Shown here: positions 60,840 to 64,000 of the stretch, one piece after another
Layout: every line of letters begins with the position of its first letter
Numbering within the stretch: the first letter of the stretch is position 1
Source: Aquarana catesbeiana
Lineage: Eukaryota > Chordata > Amphibia > Anura > Ranidae
Assembly: GCF_042186555.1 (NCBI RefSeq)
Contig: NC_133324.1
Location: forward strand, 222,071,145-222,135,144
DNA length: 64,000 nt
Reading direction: 5' to 3'
Position numbers and translations under genes: made by a program
Notes under the pieces: model-generated
Database searches by the model: none
Told to the model about the DNA's origin: nothing
The model's input: the letters and a program-made list of their open reading frames with translations, nothing else

Positions 60840-61065
60840 CGCCCATAGTTGCCAACACATCATGGATCGTTAAATATGGTCCAAAGCTTTTATTGCAGGA
60901 AGATCACATCACAAAGGACCAAGTGCAATGTTTCGGAGCCATACAGGACCCCTTCAAAGTGGTTCTGCGCAGCTCAGAAAACATTGCACTAGGTCCTTTG
61001 TGATGTTATCTTCCTGCAATAAAAGTTTCTGACGATATTTGACAATGATGTGCTGGTGAATATGT
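60840..61065. repeat. Foldback retroposon-like repeat
   Basis: Complementary arms GGAAGATCACATCACAAAGG and CCTTTGTGATGTTATCTTCC flank a short centre. Outer parts also pair (ACACATCAT and ATGATGTGCTGG). Similar in design and in the CCAACACATCATGGATC-type end to the repeat at 22.5 kb. Confidence 0.45.
60918..60965 (-). ncRNA. Hammerhead-like remnant in foldback
   Basis: Minus strand: TTTGAAGGGGTCC, loop, GGCTCCGAAACATTGC. Core bases C3, A9 and the stem III palindrome are degraded. Complementary arms (about 60885-60930 and 60983-61032) flank it, and the downstream arm carries GCAATAAAAG. Same general design as the other copies. Confidence 0.25.
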
Positions 61066-61645
61066 GCACTGATTTCAGATCAATGCATTGGTCCTGCGTG
61101 GATATACACTCCGTGATGTGCTTGCAGATCTGTGTAGCCACCTGCCTGTTATTGATCTGAACAGCATTCCTGCATGCAGCTGCATGGAACACTCGTGCAT
61201 TCCGTGCGGGTGAAGACAGCCCTAATCATATATTTTAAATGACTGTATTTTTGCAGTGTTTACCTATTGAACAATATTTGCTATGCCTTTCATATTTTCA
61301 CATTTTTCTTCCATTATTTTGTTACTGTATTAAATGCAGAGATTTGTAGATTTGAGTTGAATTGTAGAATTGAGGCAGGAAAGATTACTACAATGACTCT
61401 GCCTTACTGCATTAAAACAACTGAGATAAGATATCAGCTATACCGGCGGTGCATTATTCGTCAACTATACAGAGAAACAAGTTTTATTAAATATTAACAC
61501 ACACCGACACGATTATTTGCATCAAGTTGATCTTTTTTACACCTAAAAAACAGCTAAAAATAATTGAAAAGCCTGTACATTCCTTTATTCACAGCTTGAT
61601 GAAGCAGACTACCAAGTTCTTTAGGGAAAAGTGTAGATTACTTAC

Positions 61646-61855
61646 TTTGTCTCTGTATGAGTGTCCCAGATCAGTTCTCAGCATAGTCAGATCCTCCATG
61701 CTTCCTCCATGATATGGTCTGTTATCCGCCCGCAGTTCTTTGACTCTTCCCTGCAAGTTCCTCAATATCTTTAAAGCACTGAAATCATGCTGCGATGCAT
61801 TTCCATTAAGGGATGGTGTAGAAGCTGAGCGCAAATGTGAGTTCTCCCTTCTTTC
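61646..61855 (-). CDS. Exon of unidentified coiled-coil protein (210 nt, phase 0-0)
   Basis: Exactly 70 codons between acceptor TATCACAACAG and donor AAA|GTAAGT, one of the best splice pairs in the window. The product starts ERRENSHLRSASTPSL and then has a heptad-like helix (FSALKILRNLQGRVKELRAD) followed by a polar Met/Asp-rich part (MEDLTMLRTDLGHSYRDK). The helix resembles centrosomal or cytoskeletal coiled-coil proteins in general, but I could not tie it to a named gene. Not repeat-derived as far as I can see. Confidence 0.68.
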
Positions 61856-62024
61856 CTGTTGTGATAAAAGTATTAACAATTCTGCCTCTTAGTTTGCTAG
61901 TATACTGTCAAGCTGTTTTAGATACATTTTCTAGGACAAATGCCGCCAGCAGCTTTCAATAATATCTGTGCTGTATAGCTTGCAATGTGAAAGCAATTAG
62001 GGGACAGTATTTTGTAAAGAATAG

Positions 62025-62513
62025 GTTCACCTTTTGTAACATGTTAAATGTTACACCCATATTCAGGGTGTAACATGTTACAAATGCACTGGTCCTCACT
62101 CTCCCCTGTCCTGACAGCTAGCGGGGGATCTTCTCCCCTGGCTAGTTGTCACAATTTAAAAAAGACGTGGCCGGGCGGGGGTTCCCCCAGGCGCGTCACC
62201 CATTTCCAGTGTTCTGTGAATGGGTAAAACGACAAGGTCCGACAGCGCTTGTAGTTTTCAATGAACTACCATGGCGCTTTGGTAGTTCATTGAGCTTCTT
62301 GTCTCAAGTGTAACTGCTTGCTCATATCAGAGGTACGGGTAAACAGATACAAAGACAGTCTGCAGGACCGTGGCATTACACCCACGATCTGCTCATCATG
62401 GGTGCAATGCTTTACTGCTCCCTAACAAATAGAATATTAAATGCATATTTTTTTACCTGCAAAAAAAATTGAATTTATTATTTTTTTTGTAAAGGTGAAC
62501 TTATCCTTTAAAG
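62025..62513. mobile_element. MITE with GGTTCACCTTTTGTAAC ends
   Basis: Lies between the coiled-coil exons. Ends GGTTCACCTTTTG and AAAGGTGAACTTATCC are inverse. Contains a hairpin TAACATGTTA...TAACATGTTA and the pair GTAGTTTTCAATGAACTACC-type repeat. Confidence 0.55.
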
Positions 62514-62850
62514 CAAATTGACATACAAGCCTTGAGATAGCCCTTGTGAGGACAGACTGTGATCTAAACATCACATCTAAAAATGAAGACCTGCCAGCAC
62601 AATAAAGACTTATTTATAATAAACAGAACTCCGCAGTCCCTTCTTTACAATAAACAGTATGGGAAAGCTTTTAAGCAACTAAAAAGGTAAGCAACAATTT
62701 TTAAATATTTTTCAGGTTATGCTATGTGAATGAGAACCTAATATAAAGTAGGTATTATCCTAATTTGGCTGCAAAAGTGGTAAAACATACAGTAATCTCC
62801 ACTATATCACAATACCAACATGACAAACAAAGAAAATAAATTGCATTTAC

Positions 62851-62929
62851 CAGTGACAGCCTACGGATGGCTGAGCCAGCTCTCTCTGGATTCCTGTGAC
62901 TCTCTGATGCTTTGCTTCTGGACAAACTT
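62851..62929 (-). CDS. Exon of unidentified coiled-coil protein
   Basis: 79-nt exon between acceptor GATTACTTGGTGCAG and donor CTG|GTAAATG. It encodes a basic, Ser/Arg-rich stretch (SLSRSKASESHRNPERAGSA then IRRLSL). It begins with the last base of a split codon and ends in phase 0, which fits the next exon at 61855. RRLSL resembles a basophilic kinase site (R-R-X-S). Earlier exons lie beyond the window or in unrecognised sequence above 62.93 kb. Confidence 0.6.
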
Positions 62930-63096
62930 CTGCACCAAGTAATCAAAAAAATCTTAATTAACCATTTATTCAATCTTAAAAAATACAATAACTGGCCAGT
63001 ACCGTGCTTTAACTTATGATATTTGAATAATTTCATGCTTGCATTCTCAGCTAGGCAGATGTTGTTAGCTGTATTTAATTCTTTTGTATTCTATAT

Positions 63097-63295
63097 TTAA
63101 AGAGGAAGTAAACCTCCCTCTAATGTTTGTACCTATAGGTAAGCCTATTATAAGGCTTACCTAAAGGAACTGTAAATATCGCCTAAACTTTCACCGTTTA
63201 GGAGATATTTACTGTATACTGCGCTGATTACGTCATCGGTGCCTGCAGGTAAAAAAAAAAAAAAGTATAAAGCAGAGAGTTTACTTCCTCTTTAA
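63097..63295. mobile_element. TTAA-flanked MITE (AAGAGGAAGTAAACC)
   Basis: TTAA at 63097-63100 and 63292-63295; ends AAGAGGAAGTAAAC and GTTTACTTCCTCTT. Middle (GGTAAGCCTATTATAAGGCTT, GGAGATATTTACTGTATACT) matches the 32372-32822 copy. Confidence 0.75.
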
Positions 63296-63539
63296 ATGAA
63301 ATATAAGAATTGTCAGTTTTCATGATATGCTCCGCAAGCCAGACATGTAGGTGATGTTTGTTTAAAAAGCTCCTGACAGGAAGGATGTTAGAGCTAGGAA
63401 CAGTTCAATAGCATGCAAGTTCCATCATTTACGCAAAGTTCATTTGTTGCCAAGACAAAACCAACTATTTACTATTCTTGTTATTTAATCCATAATAAAT
63501 AGTCCAGATGATATAAATCTGGGTTCTGTCAGTTACTTT

Positions 63540-64000
63540 TTAAAGAGGAGTTCCGCCTACCCCTTTAAAAATGTAAAGTCAGCAGCTACACATACTGTAG
63601 CTGCTGACTTTTTAACATTAGGAAACTTACCTGTCCTGGAGTCCAGCGATGTCAGCTTGAACATCGGCTGGTCGAGTGCTGCCACCGCCATTGCTGGTAA
63701 GGGAACCTCGTCTTCTGGGGTCCCCCGGCGGCTCTCGTGGCTCCTCCTCACATCGGTTAACCCCCTGGGAGAAGCACTCTCCCTGGGGGTTACCTTGCGG
63801 GCGCTCCCCCGAGTCCAGCATTTGCGTCTATAGACACAGAATGCCGGACTTGGCCCCGCCCCCCGGCGCCCACTTCATTGGATTTGATTGACAGCAGCGG
63901 AAGCCAATGGCTGCGCTGCTATCATTCTATCCAATCAAGAGCCAAGAACCCCGGACAGAGAGCTAGAGCGCGTCTCCGCCGAGGGATCGAAGGGTACAGG
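63540..64000. mobile_element. MITE of the AAGAGGAGTTCCGCC family, running off the window
   Basis: Starts TTTAAAGAGGAGTTCCGCCT (63538) and continues with GTAAAGTCAGCAGCTACACA and its inverse GTAGCTGCTGACTTT. The GC-rich rest (CCGGACTTGGCCCCGCC) is repeat, not a promoter; the open frames across it are not genes. Confidence 0.55.

Noticed and set aside
63840..64000. CpG-island promoter at the right edge
   Set aside because: GC-rich sequence matches the repeat at 15.9-16.0 kb in inverse orientation, so it is repeat rather than promoter.

Overview
The window is from a vertebrate nuclear genome, most likely a true frog (Ranidae). The reasons are its density of short inverted-repeat transposons of types I associate with ranid genomes, a DIRS-type retroelement, Tc1-like elements and split genes. 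There is no prokaryotic organisation, and almost every long open frame is read through repeat DNA. Three protein genes can be supported. (1) On the plus strand at 11.9-15.3 kb are the last two coding exons of a mucin-like single-pass membrane protein that I cannot name. (2) On the minus strand at 46.3 to 24.4 kb is the complete three-exon coding sequence of MZT2 (MOZART2), a gamma-tubulin ring complex subunit; its splice phases join exactly to give 157 residues. (3) On the minus strand at 62.9 to about 55.4 kb are three good exons and one doubtful exon of an unidentified coiled-coil protein.

Layout: 1-11.9 kb is repeats only (TTAA- and TAA-flanked MITEs, a tRNA-derived SINE, a Tc1 end, a retroposed insertion with a 16-bp target duplication). 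11.9-15.3 kb is the mucin-like gene. 15.3-24.4 kb is intergenic repeats. 24.4-46.3 kb is MZT2; its second intron (about 19 kb) holds a 4.7-kb DIRS element with terminal repeats and internal complementary region, and a Tc1/mariner element whose transposase is split by a 152-bp MITE. 46.4-55 kb is repeats, including the best hammerhead-like sequence. 55-63 kb is the coiled-coil gene with a roughly 2-kb near-palindrome in or beside it. 63-64 kb is MITEs.

The most notable signal is a recurring retroposon-like architecture built round a hammerhead-ribozyme-like core (CTGANGA, stem II, GAAA, a self-complementary ACGCGT-type stem III, then a stem I strand). It is followed by an AATAAA region and often flanked by long complementary arms. 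One copy (47,473-47,514, plus strand) fits the hammerhead consensus at every core position. Several other copies (22.6, 48.5, 53.8, 57.0 and 60.9 kb) look like decayed relatives, and two insertions of the same general look carry 15-16-bp target-site duplications. The ribozyme class is known, including in Penelope-like elements and amphibian satellite DNA; whether these particular families are described I cannot tell from sequence alone.

No annotation here rests on a database search; names come from recognised protein sequence, splice phase and motif reading.
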